A stretch of 64,000 bases of DNA, taken from a virus. Shown piece by piece: positions 23,833-32,159 of this stretch. A program made the position numbers and the translations under genes. The stretch is taken from IMG/VR virus record IMGVR_UViG_3300044648_000036, positions 1 to 64,000 of that record, one strand, 5' to 3'. Position 1 is the stretch's first letter. Each line of letters starts with the position of its first letter. The notes beneath the pieces are model-generated. The model did no database searches. It was not told the DNA's origin and worked only from the letters and a program-made list of their open reading frames with translations.

Positions 23833-24237
23833 ATGACTAACTGGATAGAAGATATAAAAGAGTTCCAGACAACCTTCGGGTTAGGAGTTAAGGCCACACC
23901 CGGTTTTCCAGAAATAGATGTTATCAAACTCCGACATAAACTGATAACAGAAGAGGTCCGCGAATTAACAGAGGCTGAGTTCGGACCAGATGGAGTTTAT
24001 CATGGTTATGATATCATAGAAGCAGCAGACGCCATCACAGATTGTCTGTACGTTCTTCTCGGTACCGCCTGTGAGTACGGTTTAATAGACCAGATAGACG
24101 AGTGCTGGAAAGCCGTCCATACCAACAACATGAGTAAGGTAGGTCCTGATGGTAAAGTACTTCGTCGGGAAGATGGCAAGATAATAAAACCAGCCGGGTT
24201 CCAACCGGTTAATCTTGAACCCATAATCTATGGATAA
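23833..24237 (+). CDS. MazG-like nucleotide pyrophosphohydrolase (PRA-PH family)
   Basis: The protein has 134 residues of the all-alpha NTP pyrophosphohydrolase type. Metal-binding motifs: EEVRELTEA (ExxE at 41-44) and IIEAADAITDCLYVLLG (ExxD at 63-66, Asp70). The end, NNMSKVGPDGKVLRREDGKIIKP, matches the phage subgroup that ends with a similar Gly-Asp-rich loop. Such enzymes hydrolyse NTPs or alarmones to monophosphates. It leads a new unit after the terminator. Confidence 0.85.
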   Translation: MTNWIEDIKEFQTTFGLGVKATPGFPEIDVIKLRHKLITEEVRELTEAEFGPDGVYHGYDIIEAADAITDCLYVLLGTACEYGLIDQIDECWKAVHTNNMSKVGPDGKVLRREDGKIIKPAGFQPVNLEPIIYG

Positions 24238-24496
24238 TATAACAGAAGAACTACAGAAGTACGGACCCAAGAGAGCTGCCGAGATAGTCACGGAAAACTT
24301 CCAGTGCTTGGACGGGTTAGTAGAAGACGAAGAGCTCAGGTTCTGGTTAAGAAGTCTTATCACTACCTGTCTCTCCGGCTACGCGGAAGAAGTCTGGGAC
24401 AGAGCCTGTGTCGTACAGAGAGCCCGCTGCCGGGAACACCGGTTTTTAGTAGAAGCGCCCCTGATACCTTATAAAGAACATATGTATTATGAGTAA
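24230..24496 (+). CDS. small hypothetical protein (88 aa)
   Basis: The protein has 88 residues, helical and acidic, with a cysteine-containing start (FQCLDGLVEDEELRFWLRSLITTCLS) and a basic CRAR stretch. It overlaps the MazG-like gene by eight bases and sits just before the DNA polymerase gene. No family is recognised. Confidence 0.5.
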   Translation: MDNITEELQKYGPKRAAEIVTENFQCLDGLVEDEELRFWLRSLITTCLSGYAEEVWDRACVVQRARCREHRFLVEAPLIPYKEHMYYE

Positions 24497-24507
24497 ACCC
24501 CTGTCTT

Positions 24508-26490
24508 ATGATTTACCTGATAACCGGCCAGTCTCAGCTCCACACAGAGGGCGCGGGATATAAACTGACCACGATAGAAGAAGTAGAACGGTACTTATCC
24601 GGAGTAGAGGAAGCCTCAGTAGATACAGAGACTACTGGGTTAGACGCTCATCGGGATAAACTACATACCCTGCAGATAGGTGATTACTATAACCAGTACA
24701 TTATAGACGCCTCAACAACGGACATTACCCGGTTGAAGCCCTACCTAGAAGAACGCTTGTTACTGATCCAGAACGCTAAGTTCGACCTGAAGTTCTTGTA
24801 TAAGTACGGAATATACCCGCGTAAGGTGTGGGATACCTTCGTTACGGAGCGGGTTCTTTACTGCGGAATACCCGACCATAAGGCCGGTTTAGATTCACTG
24901 GTTCAACAGTACTGTAACATTACTTTGGATAAATCAGTACAGAAGACTATAGCAAAAGAAGGGCTGGTTACCAAAAACCTTCAGTATATGGCTGACGATA
25001 TAAAGTATCTGTCAGCTATCAGGGATAAGCAGCTGGTCGATCTCAGGAAGAAATATCTAAAGGGTACCTCTAATCTTGAAAACAAGTTTGTACCGGTCTT
25101 AGCCTACATCGAATACTGTGGTATGAAGCTGAACGTACCCAAGTGGACGGAGAAGATGATCACGGATAAAGACCGGATGAATAAGGCTAGGATAACCTTG
25201 GACAACTGGATACTGAATAAAGGTATTAAGAAGTTTATCGAGGTGCAGGGTAACCTCTTCGACCCTCCGGGATGTACTGTTAACTGGTCTTCACCTAAAC
25301 AGGTAGTAGATCTGCTCGAGCACCTTGGGGTAAACTGTACGATCGTAGAGAAGGGTAAGGAGAAGAAGTCGGTGGAGGCCTCAGTGATAGAGAAACAGAA
25401 GAACGAGTTTGAGATCATCTCCCTGTACCTGGAATATAAGAAGGCGGAAAAAATAGTTGGTACATATGGAGAGAACTTTATCCGTCAGATTAACCCGGTA
25501 ACCGGTAGAATACATACCAAGTTCACTCAGATAATGGATACTGGCAGGATGTCTTCAGGCGGTAAGGACCGCGCTACAAAAGAAGAGTTCATCAACTTCC
25601 AGAACATACCATCTGACCCGGAAACGCGATCTTGTTTTATAGCAGAACCGGGAAGTACGCTGGTAGTATCGGACTACTCCGGTCAAGAGCAGATAGTACT
25701 CGCTAATAGGTGTCTGGATAAAAACCTGCTAAAGTTCTATGATGAAGGGCTGGCTGATATGCACTCATTCGTGGCGTCTAAGATGTACCCCGAACTCGAA
25801 GGGTTAGACCTTGACGAGATAAAGAAGTTACATAAGGATAAAAGACAGGCGGCTAAATCTGCTGGCTTCGCCATAAATTATGGTGGGAGTGGCATTACCA
25901 TAGCAGATAACCTCGGTATCAGTAAAGAGGATGGGGATCGGATTTATAACGCCTACTTCCAAGCCTTTCCGGGGTTAAGTGACTACTTCAAGAAGGTGAA
26001 ACAGCAGGGACTAAATGATGGTTATATCCTGATAAGTCCAATAACAGGTAGGAAGTCTTATATCTACTTCTTCGACCGGTATAAGGAACTAGAAGCCCAA
26101 ACAAAAGGAGACTTCTGGGAACGCTACCGGGAAGCTAAGAAAACTCAGTCTAAAGACTGGCCAGAACTATCCAAGACCTGCCGAGAGTACTTCCAGTTAA
26201 AGGGAGAAATAGAGCGTATGACTCTTAACTACCCGATCCAGGGAAGTTCCGCCGACGTAACCAAGATTGCCTGTGTCTACTTCTATAACTGGATTATCAA
26301 CAATAACTACTTCTGGACTGTGAAGATCCCGAACGTAGTTCATGATGAGGTAGTGGCAGAGTGCCCCGTAGACCTCGGAGAAGAGGTGTCTCAGGTGTTA
26401 CACGATACTATGGGTAAGGCAGGAGATATATACTGTAAGAGAGTGCCACTAAAGGCAGACCCGGAACTAACAAGTGTATGGAAAAAATAG
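24508..26490 (+). CDS. DNA polymerase, family A, with 3'-5' exonuclease
   Basis: The protein has 660 residues. Exonuclease motif I is DTETTGL at 39-45 and the exonuclease region continues to about 180. Polymerase motif A is VVSDYSGQEQ with Asp389, motif B starts at Lys450 (KSAGFAINYGG) and motif C is VHDEV with His612-Asp613-Glu614. The 5' nuclease domain is absent, as in phage replicative PolA. This is the main replicase. It ends KK-TAG immediately before a homing endonuclease gene, and an in-frame QLDLF-containing tail lies beyond that gene (27217-27285). Confidence 0.95.
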   Translation: MIYLITGQSQLHTEGAGYKLTTIEEVERYLSGVEEASVDTETTGLDAHRDKLHTLQIGDYYNQYIIDASTTDITRLKPYLEERLLLIQNAKFDLKFLYKYGIYPRKVWDTFVTERVLYCGIPDHKAGLDSLVQQYCNITLDKSVQKTIAKEGLVTKNLQYMADDIKYLSAIRDKQLVDLRKKYLKGTSNLENKFVPVLAYIEYCGMKLNVPKWTEKMITDKDRMNKARITLDNWILNKGIKKFIEVQGNLFDPPGCTVNWSSPKQVVDLLEHLGVNCTIVEKGKEKKSVEASVIEKQKNEFEIISLYLEYKKAEKIVGTYGENFIRQINPVTGRIHTKFTQIMDTGRMSSGGKDRATKEEFINFQNIPSDPETRSCFIAEPGSTLVVSDYSGQEQIVLANRCLDKNLLKFYDEGLADMHSFVASKMYPELEGLDLDEIKKLHKDKRQAAKSAGFAINYGGSGITIADNLGISKEDGDRIYNAYFQAFPGLSDYFKKVKQQGLNDGYILISPITGRKSYIYFFDRYKELEAQTKGDFWERYREAKKTQSKDWPELSKTCREYFQLKGEIERMTLNYPIQGSSADVTKIACVYFYNWIINNNYFWTVKIPNVVHDEVVAECPVDLGEEVSQVLHDTMGKAGDIYCKRVPLKADPELTSVWKK

Positions 26491-26496
26491 TGCCCC

Positions 26497-27216
26497 ATGA
26501 AACCGTTATCAGATCATAAAGATAAATCAGGAATATACTGTATTAAGAATATACAGAATGGTAAAGTTTATATAGGTAAGGCCAAATGTATCTTCAGTAG
26601 GATTCAGAGTCATATTTATGCTCTTACCGGACGAAATAGTAAGAAGTCTAACTCTTATTTAATAAACTCCTGGCATAAGTATGGTCCGGACGCCTTCACA
26701 TATTCAGTACTTGAAAACGTTGATTTTACAGATGAGTCCTTAATGCGGGATAGAGAACTTTATTGGATAAATCTAATGAATGCCCTGGACCCAGACAAGG
26801 GATATAATCTAAGATCCGACTCATCTACAGGAATGGTTACTCATGAAAAAACCTCTAAGAAAATATCAGATCGACTAAAGAAAGAGTGGGAAGCTGGGTT
26901 AAGATCTAGTCACTCAGAAAAATTAAAGAAAAAGTGGGAGGAGGCTCCCCAAAGACGGACTGAACAGGGGAAGATGCTTTCTAAGATTAAAACTAAGTAC
27001 TTCTATCATATAATAAATCCATCTGATAAAGAAGACCTAGGAAGTTCTATGGTGATGGATATGTCTCCCGGAGTTCATGGAGGGTACGATTTACTAAAGA
27101 AGTTAGGACTACAGAACTGTATAACAACCTTTTTTAATCGTAAGTCTAATTCTATATCCTTTAAGGGGTACGATATTATAAGATTCAACCCAGATACTGC
27201 ACCTGAATTTGATTAA
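26497..27216 (+). CDS. GIY-YIG homing endonuclease
   Basis: The protein has 239 residues. N-terminal GIY-YIG domain: GIYCI (12-16), VYIGKA (24-29), Arg35, then RDRELYWI with Glu87 and GYNLR. After it come basic Lys/Trp-rich repeats (KKISDRLKKEWEAG, KLKKKWEEAP) typical of NUMOD3-like DNA-binding regions. The gene is clearly more A/T-rich than its neighbours (for example AAGATAAATCAGGAATATAC) and begins six bases after the polymerase stop. It is likely a mobile free-standing HEG aimed at the polymerase gene region. Confidence 0.85.
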   Translation: MKPLSDHKDKSGIYCIKNIQNGKVYIGKAKCIFSRIQSHIYALTGRNSKKSNSYLINSWHKYGPDAFTYSVLENVDFTDESLMRDRELYWINLMNALDPDKGYNLRSDSSTGMVTHEKTSKKISDRLKKEWEAGLRSSHSEKLKKKWEEAPQRRTEQGKMLSKIKTKYFYHIINPSDKEDLGSSMVMDMSPGVHGGYDLLKKLGLQNCITTFFNRKSNSISFKGYDIIRFNPDTAPEFD

Positions 27217-27285
27217 GTACACAACATTAACAAGAAGATCACCCGGGGGTACACTCAGCTAGACCTCTTCGGGATGGCCGCGTAA
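27217..27285 (+). pseudogene. orphan C-terminal fragment with clamp-binding motif QLDLF
   Basis: Directly after the HEG stop, in the same frame and the same frame as the polymerase, 22 codons read HNINKKITRGYTQLDLFGMAA and a TAA at 27283-27285. It has no start codon. Codon choice (CGG, CTC, TTC) is like the phage genes, not like the HEG. QLDLF is the canonical beta-sliding-clamp binding pentapeptide. It may be the displaced tail of the polymerase, or of a small gene that began at the ATG at 26478 (MEKIVP). It was probably cut off by HEG insertion. Confidence 0.6.
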
Positions 27286-27295
27286 AACAGAAGTT

Positions 27296-27841
27296 ATGAA
27301 GAAGAGAACATCTATAGATTTCAGTAAGCACGTACTAACTACGTTTGAGGATAAGTACGTCACTATTTACGAGTTTAAAATACCCGGAACCTACACCCAC
27401 AGTATGAAGTTTATTAACACGTCAGGGGTGATGACGGTCACCGGGGATTGGGGTAACTGGGTCTTCTGTAGAGAGTTTCATCCGGGCCCGGAAAATGGGG
27501 TTTCAGATGGTTACTGGATAGAGAAACTACACATCAGTTCCTGTCAAAAACCCTATAAGTATGATTCTGACGAGACTACAAGAAGATTAAAGGAACGTTT
27601 ACAAGAGATCAAGGAGGAATACGAAGAGGGAAGTAGGTATGAACAGTTAAAAGAGTACTACGAGAGCTGTCTGGAAAACGTGGACGACTATTATGACTAC
27701 ATACAGGCAGCTCGGGACCACCCCGGTTTTATGGATGCAGAGAGTATAATAGAAGGTAAAGAACTAAACAGATGGTTAGAGGCAATCTTCGACGGGTTCG
27801 ACGAGATATGTTCCCGGATGAAGGTCGCTCAGGCCGCGTAA
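27296..27841 (+). CDS. conserved phage hypothetical protein ending in Ala-Ala
   Basis: The protein has 181 residues. The centre, MKFINTSGVMTVTGDWGNWVF cut here to the key parts FINTSG, TVTGDWGNWVFCREF and GYWIEKL, recurs in phage proteins of unknown function. It continues with a helical acidic part (RLKERLQEIKEEYEEG) and ends VAQAA. It is the first gene after the orphan fragment. Confidence 0.6.
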   Translation: MKKRTSIDFSKHVLTTFEDKYVTIYEFKIPGTYTHSMKFINTSGVMTVTGDWGNWVFCREFHPGPENGVSDGYWIEKLHISSCQKPYKYDSDETTRRLKERLQEIKEEYEEGSRYEQLKEYYESCLENVDDYYDYIQAARDHPGFMDAESIIEGKELNRWLEAIFDGFDEICSRMKVAQAA

Positions 27842-27852
27842 ACAAACATTTT

Positions 27853-27993
27853 ATGATAGAATTACTAATAGGAGTAGGCGGCCTCATCGTATGCTGGATA
27901 GCGTACAGAGCAGGTTACAGGAACGGTCTTGTAGCAGCAGAAGATGATGAGTATGATAACGATTATGAACCGGAAGAATTTACAGGAGTATGA
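27853..27993 (+). CDS. small one-TM protein (46 aa)
   Basis: The start is taken at 27853 after AACATTTT; a longer frame from 27772 overlaps the previous gene. One hydrophobic helix at about 3-22 (LLIGVGGLIVCWIAYRAGY) is followed by an acidic tail. Function unknown. Confidence 0.5.
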   Translation: MIELLIGVGGLIVCWIAYRAGYRNGLVAAEDDEYDNDYEPEEFTGV

Positions 27994-28457
27994 TAAACAA
28001 CTTTGATATACCTACCCTAACAGACGTTATGGTAGCGGTAACAGCCTACAAACAGTTGGCCCACTATTTTCCCTCGATAAACAGGGAGCAAACAGAACAG
28101 ATAAAGCCTTACTGGGACAAGTGGCAGAAAAATGTTGGCACTGATCGTACAGGTTACAGTAGGTTCCATGAGTTCTGGTCAGACATAGAGTTACACCTTG
28201 TATCCCAAACATGGGGTAGTACCGCTTGCGGGTGGGGTGGAATCGGCGGGGCTGCTATAACTACCGCATATACTCTCGTTATCACCAACAAACACCTGAA
28301 TGCAGCATTCATCTACTGGGCCGGTAAACTGGCGTATGTAGTGGACATGGATAAGAAATATCAAACTCTGATAACAGGGGAGTCAGGTTACTCCGCGCTA
28401 CCAGGACTGAACAGGGTGAAAGAAAGATTAACCGTTATATACAGTGAGAGAAGATGA
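27990..28457 (+). CDS. conserved phage hypothetical protein (155 aa)
   Basis: The protein has 155 residues. A central Trp/Gly-rich stretch, GSTACGWGGIGGAAITTAYT, stands out and looks conserved in phage proteins of unknown function. The rest is helical. No catalytic motif is visible. Confidence 0.55.
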   Translation: MINNFDIPTLTDVMVAVTAYKQLAHYFPSINREQTEQIKPYWDKWQKNVGTDRTGYSRFHEFWSDIELHLVSQTWGSTACGWGGIGGAAITTAYTLVITNKHLNAAFIYWAGKLAYVVDMDKKYQTLITGESGYSALPGLNRVKERLTVIYSERR

Positions 28458-28984
28458 CACCAACATTAATACAGAAGTGCTGGGAGGTACATGATAGGAC
28501 TACAGTAGACTGGTCGTTATCCTATGAAGCTCGTCAGCACTATACCTACAGAGAACACATACTGGCAGAAACCGCGTCTAAGGCTAAGGGTAAGTTTATA
28601 GAACACGCCCGGTTTATCGACCTGAAAGCTGTACGCTGTGAGGAGTACGACCAAGTAGAAGTAGACGGTAAAAAGATGAGGCGTAATGAGGTAGACAACT
28701 ACCTTAGAAAGCAGGAGAGAAAGAAGAAGATACAAGAACTACCGGAAGATCAGCTCTACTACGTTCAGAACGGGTTCGTGGGTAACTGCCCGCTCTTCTG
28801 GGGACTCGGTAACTGCGGGTACACCTCAGACCTTGATAAAGCCCAGAAGTACACCAAAGAACAGATAGTAAAAGAGTTTTCTAACCCACGGGAACAGGAT
28901 ATTATCTGGTTAGCTGCAGAAGTAGACAGTAAAGTAAAAAGAATAGTAGATCACCAGTACTTAGATTACACAAAAAGCGTATGA
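28454..28984 (+). CDS. conserved phage hypothetical protein (176 aa)
   Basis: The protein has 176 residues. It has a basic middle (KKMRRNEVDNYLRKQERKKK) and the stretch YVQNGFVGNCPLFWGLGNCGYTSDLDKA with a repeated GNC, followed by a helix. This part occurs in phage proteins without known function. The ATGA overlap with its neighbours supports the start and end. Confidence 0.55.
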   Translation: MTPTLIQKCWEVHDRTTVDWSLSYEARQHYTYREHILAETASKAKGKFIEHARFIDLKAVRCEEYDQVEVDGKKMRRNEVDNYLRKQERKKKIQELPEDQLYYVQNGFVGNCPLFWGLGNCGYTSDLDKAQKYTKEQIVKEFSNPREQDIIWLAAEVDSKVKRIVDHQYLDYTKSV

Positions 28985-29379
28985 TAACACAGATATATCA
29001 GTTGCTCTTCGGTAAAAAGAAAGAGCAGAAAAAAGAACAGAAGCGCCCCGCTACACCTTACGGGGGTAGTTCAACCCAGTCATCTAATGCGAATGACTCC
29101 CAGAGTTCTTATGACCCGCTGCTCGATCCGATGAACCCGGTCAGTCCTTTGTGGATCGGGAACTCAGATAGTTCTTCCAATCATAATAATAACTCTTTCG
29201 GTGGGTACGGTGGAGGGGAAAGTGGTGGCTCTGGAGCAGGCGGTTCATGGGAATCACACAGTAACCACTCTTACGATAGCGGGAGTACCTACGACAGTTC
29301 CCCCTCTTATGGCTCAGATAGCAGCTCTTATGATAGTGGTAGTTCTTTTGACAGCAGTTCATCCGGGAGTTTTGACTAA
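28981..29379 (+). CDS. Ser/Gly/Asp-rich low-complexity protein
   Basis: The protein has 132 residues. A basic N-terminus (FGKKKEQKKEQKRP) is followed by a low-complexity region of Ser, Gly, Asp, Asn and Tyr, with repeated YDSGS/YDSSP-like units at the end. It is predicted to be disordered. Such tails can form condensates or linkers. Function unknown. Confidence 0.55.
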   Translation: MITQIYQLLFGKKKEQKKEQKRPATPYGGSSTQSSNANDSQSSYDPLLDPMNPVSPLWIGNSDSSSNHNNNSFGGYGGGESGGSGAGGSWESHSNHSYDSGSTYDSSPSYGSDSSSYDSGSSFDSSSSGSFD

Positions 29380-29391
29380 ACCTTTGATCGT

Positions 29392-29622
29392 ATGACCTAC
29401 ACAGTAGACTTCCCGGATGATGTAGATGTATTCTACTGGGACTACATCATAGAACCGACTCAGAGATCAGGGATAAATAAAATAATAGTCTTCTTCGAAC
29501 ACGATACCCGGCGCACTACAAAATTCGTAGGACACACTACCCGGTCTAACGCAGATTGGCGGGAGTTCCAGATAACAGAAGAAGAACAGGAAGGTAAGAG
29601 AAAACTAATATTTAAGATATGA
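29392..29622 (+). CDS. small hypothetical protein (76 aa)
   Basis: The protein has 76 residues with strand-like VFYWDYIIEPT and IIVFFEHDTRRTTKFVGH. It overlaps the next gene by four bases. No family is recognised. Confidence 0.5.
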   Translation: MTYTVDFPDDVDVFYWDYIIEPTQRSGINKIIVFFEHDTRRTTKFVGHTTRSNADWREFQITEEEQEGKRKLIFKI

Positions 29623-30014
29623 AGCACACCATAAAAACCTATGAATATAAGCGGATAGAAAAAACCGCTACCGAGATAGAGATACCCGAAGAGACTATAT
29701 ACTGTTTTCAAACTGGTATACGTCGGGCAGTTAAGATAGAACCTCAATGGACTACTTGGAATAAAGAGAACTACCAAAAAGATGAAGAAGTGTGGAACCT
29801 TAAAATTACCTGTGTATATAACTCTTTCGAGTGTAAAATAGAGCAGTATACTATACAGGTTTCTCAGCTTGAGGATAATATAAATCGCGGTAAAGATTCC
29901 TACAGTATTCCTAACCTTTTACTCCACCGTGATTTTAACCTACGTACAAAAGAACAGTTTGAGGCTGACTTAAAGATAGCTCTCGATAAAATAACCGGTG
30001 TAACTGAAGATTAA
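29619..30014 (+). CDS. hypothetical protein (131 aa)
   Basis: The protein has 131 residues, starting with a strand region and containing NREQ-free Lys/Glu-rich helices and a Trp-containing middle (PQWTTWNKENYQKDEEVWNL). No family is recognised. The next gene starts two bases after the stop. Confidence 0.5.
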   Translation: MKHTIKTYEYKRIEKTATEIEIPEETIYCFQTGIRRAVKIEPQWTTWNKENYQKDEEVWNLKITCVYNSFECKIEQYTIQVSQLEDNINRGKDSYSIPNLLLHRDFNLRTKEQFEADLKIALDKITGVTED

Positions 30015-30016
30015 TT

Positions 30017-30277
30017 ATGACACAAAAAGTAGAACTACTATACCGGGACGCTGCTAACTACAAGTTCTGAGTAACAGCAGAGATAGACTGGGAATCACTT
30101 GGTTTCCCCAGCCCCCTAGAAGTAGACCAGGATATAGAGATGGAGCAACTCAGGTTAGACCCGTACAAGTTCGTTCCGGCAAGAATGGGTTTTCCGTGGA
30201 ATGAGGATGACCACAACATCCTGACCGTTGAGGAAATCCTGAAAGAAGACATAGAAGTAGAATTAACGATAAAGTAA
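30017..30277 (+). pseudogene. small conserved-looking gene interrupted by one in-frame TGA
   Basis: ATG at 30017 opens 17 codons (VELLYRDAANYKF) to a TGA at 30068-30070. The same frame then continues for 68 codons to TAA at 30275-30277, ending with DDHNILTVEEILKEDIEV. Both halves read like one small phage protein: the 'ELLYRDAANYKF' start and 'DxDHNIL' end are seen together in unknown-function proteins. TGA differs from TGG (Trp) or TGC/TGT (Cys) by one base. No frameshift is needed. It may be a nonsense mutation, a sequencing error or readthrough. Confidence 0.65.
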
Positions 30278-30296
30278 ACCTTAAAAACAACAAAAG

Positions 30297-31310
30297 ATGG
30301 CTCACAAGATCAATTATAATAACGGTAAGTACGCCTTTGCCTCATCCGAGAAGGAATGGCATTCAGGGGAGACTAACCACCACATTCACGGGCGGGAGAT
30401 GACCGCTGAAGAGATTATCCGGTTAGCCGGCCTTGACTACGACGTACAGAAGATGCCGATCGTGGCTAAAGTACCTTCCGGCCGGTTCAGCATGGACGTA
30501 CCAGTGGATGGGAACTTCGCTACCGTAAGAACAGATACCAACCAGGTACTCGGAATAGTAGGTAAGAAGTATCAGATACTACAGAATAAAGACGCCTTTA
30601 AGTTCTTCGACTCTATCGTAGGGGAAGGTGAAGCCATGTATCATACCGCCGGCGCTCTTGGTAACGGAGAGAAGATATTCATCACAGCTAAACTCCCGCA
30701 GAAATTAGTAATAACTCCGGATGATGTAACAGACCAGTACCTCTTCCTCTGCAATAGCCACGACGGATCTGGCAGTCTTTCTGCGTACTTCACGCCGATC
30801 CGGGTAGTGTGCAACAATACACTCAGGTTATCCATGAAGTCTAATTCCTACAGGATAAACCTCAGACATACCGCGAATATCGTAAAGGCGCTGGAACAGG
30901 CCCACGAACTGATGGGGATTGTCAATAGAGAAGGTCAGGACTTCTTGGAAGTGTGTAAGACCATGACCCGGGTATCGGTTACAGACCAGCAGCTCAGGAA
31001 GTTTATCGAGTTATCCCTCAAACCGGAGACCGAAATGATCACAGAGGATGAGTTCTCTAAAAGATTCACAAATATAGCTGACGCAGCCTATGAGTACGCA
31101 CTATCTGACGAGACTCAGCTGATGGATACAACTCGTGGTACACTATACGGCGCATTCCAGGCAGTGACCGGCTACTACTCGAATGTGAAGCAGTATAACT
31201 CTGGTGAGGATAAAACCAAGTCACTCATCTACGGAGCAGGGTATCGCGCCTCTAATCAGGCTTACCAGATGGGAGTAAGGGCATTAAGTAACACTAACTT
31301 TTTGAACTAA
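30297..31310 (+). CDS. DUF932 phage/plasmid-like protein
   Basis: The protein has 337 residues of the DUF932 (TIGR03299-like) type: ATVRTDTNQVLGIVGKKYQILQNKDAF near 75-100, GEKIFITAKLP, LFLCNSHDGSGSLSAYFTPIRVVCNNTL, and a helical end. The family is common on phages and plasmids; a link to DNA replication or recombination has been suggested, but its function is not established. It is followed by a hairpin terminator. Confidence 0.85.
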   Translation: MAHKINYNNGKYAFASSEKEWHSGETNHHIHGREMTAEEIIRLAGLDYDVQKMPIVAKVPSGRFSMDVPVDGNFATVRTDTNQVLGIVGKKYQILQNKDAFKFFDSIVGEGEAMYHTAGALGNGEKIFITAKLPQKLVITPDDVTDQYLFLCNSHDGSGSLSAYFTPIRVVCNNTLRLSMKSNSYRINLRHTANIVKALEQAHELMGIVNREGQDFLEVCKTMTRVSVTDQQLRKFIELSLKPETEMITEDEFSKRFTNIADAAYEYALSDETQLMDTTRGTLYGAFQAVTGYYSNVKQYNSGEDKTKSLIYGAGYRASNQAYQMGVRALSNTNFLN

Positions 31311-31318
31311 CCAGCACA

Positions 31319-31348
31319 AGGAAGGTAGGTCTCAGGATCTACCTTCCT
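31319..31348 (+). terminator. hairpin, likely terminator after DUF932
   Basis: AGGAAGGTAG (31319-31328) pairs with CTACCTTCCT (31339-31348), ten perfect pairs with a 10-base loop, followed by CTTTAAAAC. The T-run is short, so termination may be partial. Confidence 0.6.
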
Positions 31349-31365
31349 CTTTAAAACTTAACAGG

Positions 31366-31542
31366 ATGACAGAGTATAACATCAAGATATCAGGTTCTGG
31401 TACAGCCTTAGAATTAGCGCTTTCCATGGATCTCCTTCAGAAAAGTATCATAGATAGTGTGAAGAAGGGGTATTCTCTGGAATCAGACCCCTATTATGAA
31501 GATGAGACTATCGTAGTAGAAATAACCCAAACATCATTATGA
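31366..31542 (+). CDS. small hypothetical protein (58 aa)
   Basis: ATG at 31366 to TGA at 31540-31542. The stop overlaps the next ATG (ATGA). The product is a single small alpha/beta protein with ALELALSMDLLQKSIIDSV. It is the first gene after the hairpin. No family is recognised. Confidence 0.55.
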   Translation: MTEYNIKISGSGTALELALSMDLLQKSIIDSVKKGYSLESDPYYEDETIVVEITQTSL

Positions 31543-31829
31543 TAAAAACCAACCTCACTCCATACAGCTACACCCGGTACTACTCCGGTAATTATTTCGA
31601 TGGGATAAATGATTACTCCTACTCTGTCATAACCACAGAGACTTTCGACCTCTGCCCCGAATACCCATTACAGGTAGACTGGACGGACGGGAATATTCCC
31701 TATGGGCATGAGCGGATAGAAGCCAAAATAATACAAGATTTTAATAACAAAAAAGACCAAGAAAGAAAACAGATTGAGGATAACTACAGAAGAGAAGTCC
31801 TCGGTGAAGAAGATGAACCTAAAGACTAA
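31539..31829 (+). CDS. hypothetical protein (96 aa)
   Basis: The protein has 96 residues: a Tyr-rich start (TPYSYTRYYSGNYFDGINDYSYS) and a charged helical end (NNKKDQERKQIEDNYRRE). No family is recognised. Confidence 0.5.
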   Translation: MIKTNLTPYSYTRYYSGNYFDGINDYSYSVITTETFDLCPEYPLQVDWTDGNIPYGHERIEAKIIQDFNNKKDQERKQIEDNYRREVLGEEDEPKD

Positions 31830-31832
31830 CAG

Positions 31833-32159
31833 ATGACACTAAACCACAAACCTAACCACTACGAAAACACTACCTGCCTTAAAACAGGAAAAACCGGGTT
31901 CCCTTCTCAAAGGGTGGCCATGGAACAGATCCAAAAATTCAAGGCGTTCAACCGGATGAAGATCAACGGAAGACGTATAAAACACAGAGTCGGTAAACCA
32001 GAACAAACCCGCGCCTATCAGTGCCCATCTTGTAGCCAATGGCACTTGACCAGTATGAAGGAGTCTGAGTACAAGAACAACCTTGACCCGCTGGGAAAAC
32101 CAGTGAGGATCAGGATCAACCACGTTAACGAGTTTAAAAAATATTTATCGGCAGCATGA
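31833..32159 (+). CDS. small zinc-binding phage protein ending in Ala-Ala
   Basis: The protein has 108 residues. It has C15-like and Cys pairs in TCLKTGKTGF and YQCPSCSQWHLTS; the CPxC-x2-WHLTS signature is widespread in small phage proteins and probably binds zinc. It is basic and may bind nucleic acid. It ends LSAA. Confidence 0.65.
   Translation: MTLNHKPNHYENTTCLKTGKTGFPSQRVAMEQIQKFKAFNRMKINGRRIKHRVGKPEQTRAYQCPSCSQWHLTSMKESEYKNNLDPLGKPVRIRINHVNEFKKYLSAA

Noticed and set aside
26490-27295. A group I intron carrying the GIY-YIG gene
   Set aside because: Only six bases separate the polymerase stop from the endonuclease start and about 70 follow its stop, too little outside the gene for a group I core. 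A free-standing homing endonuclease is more likely.
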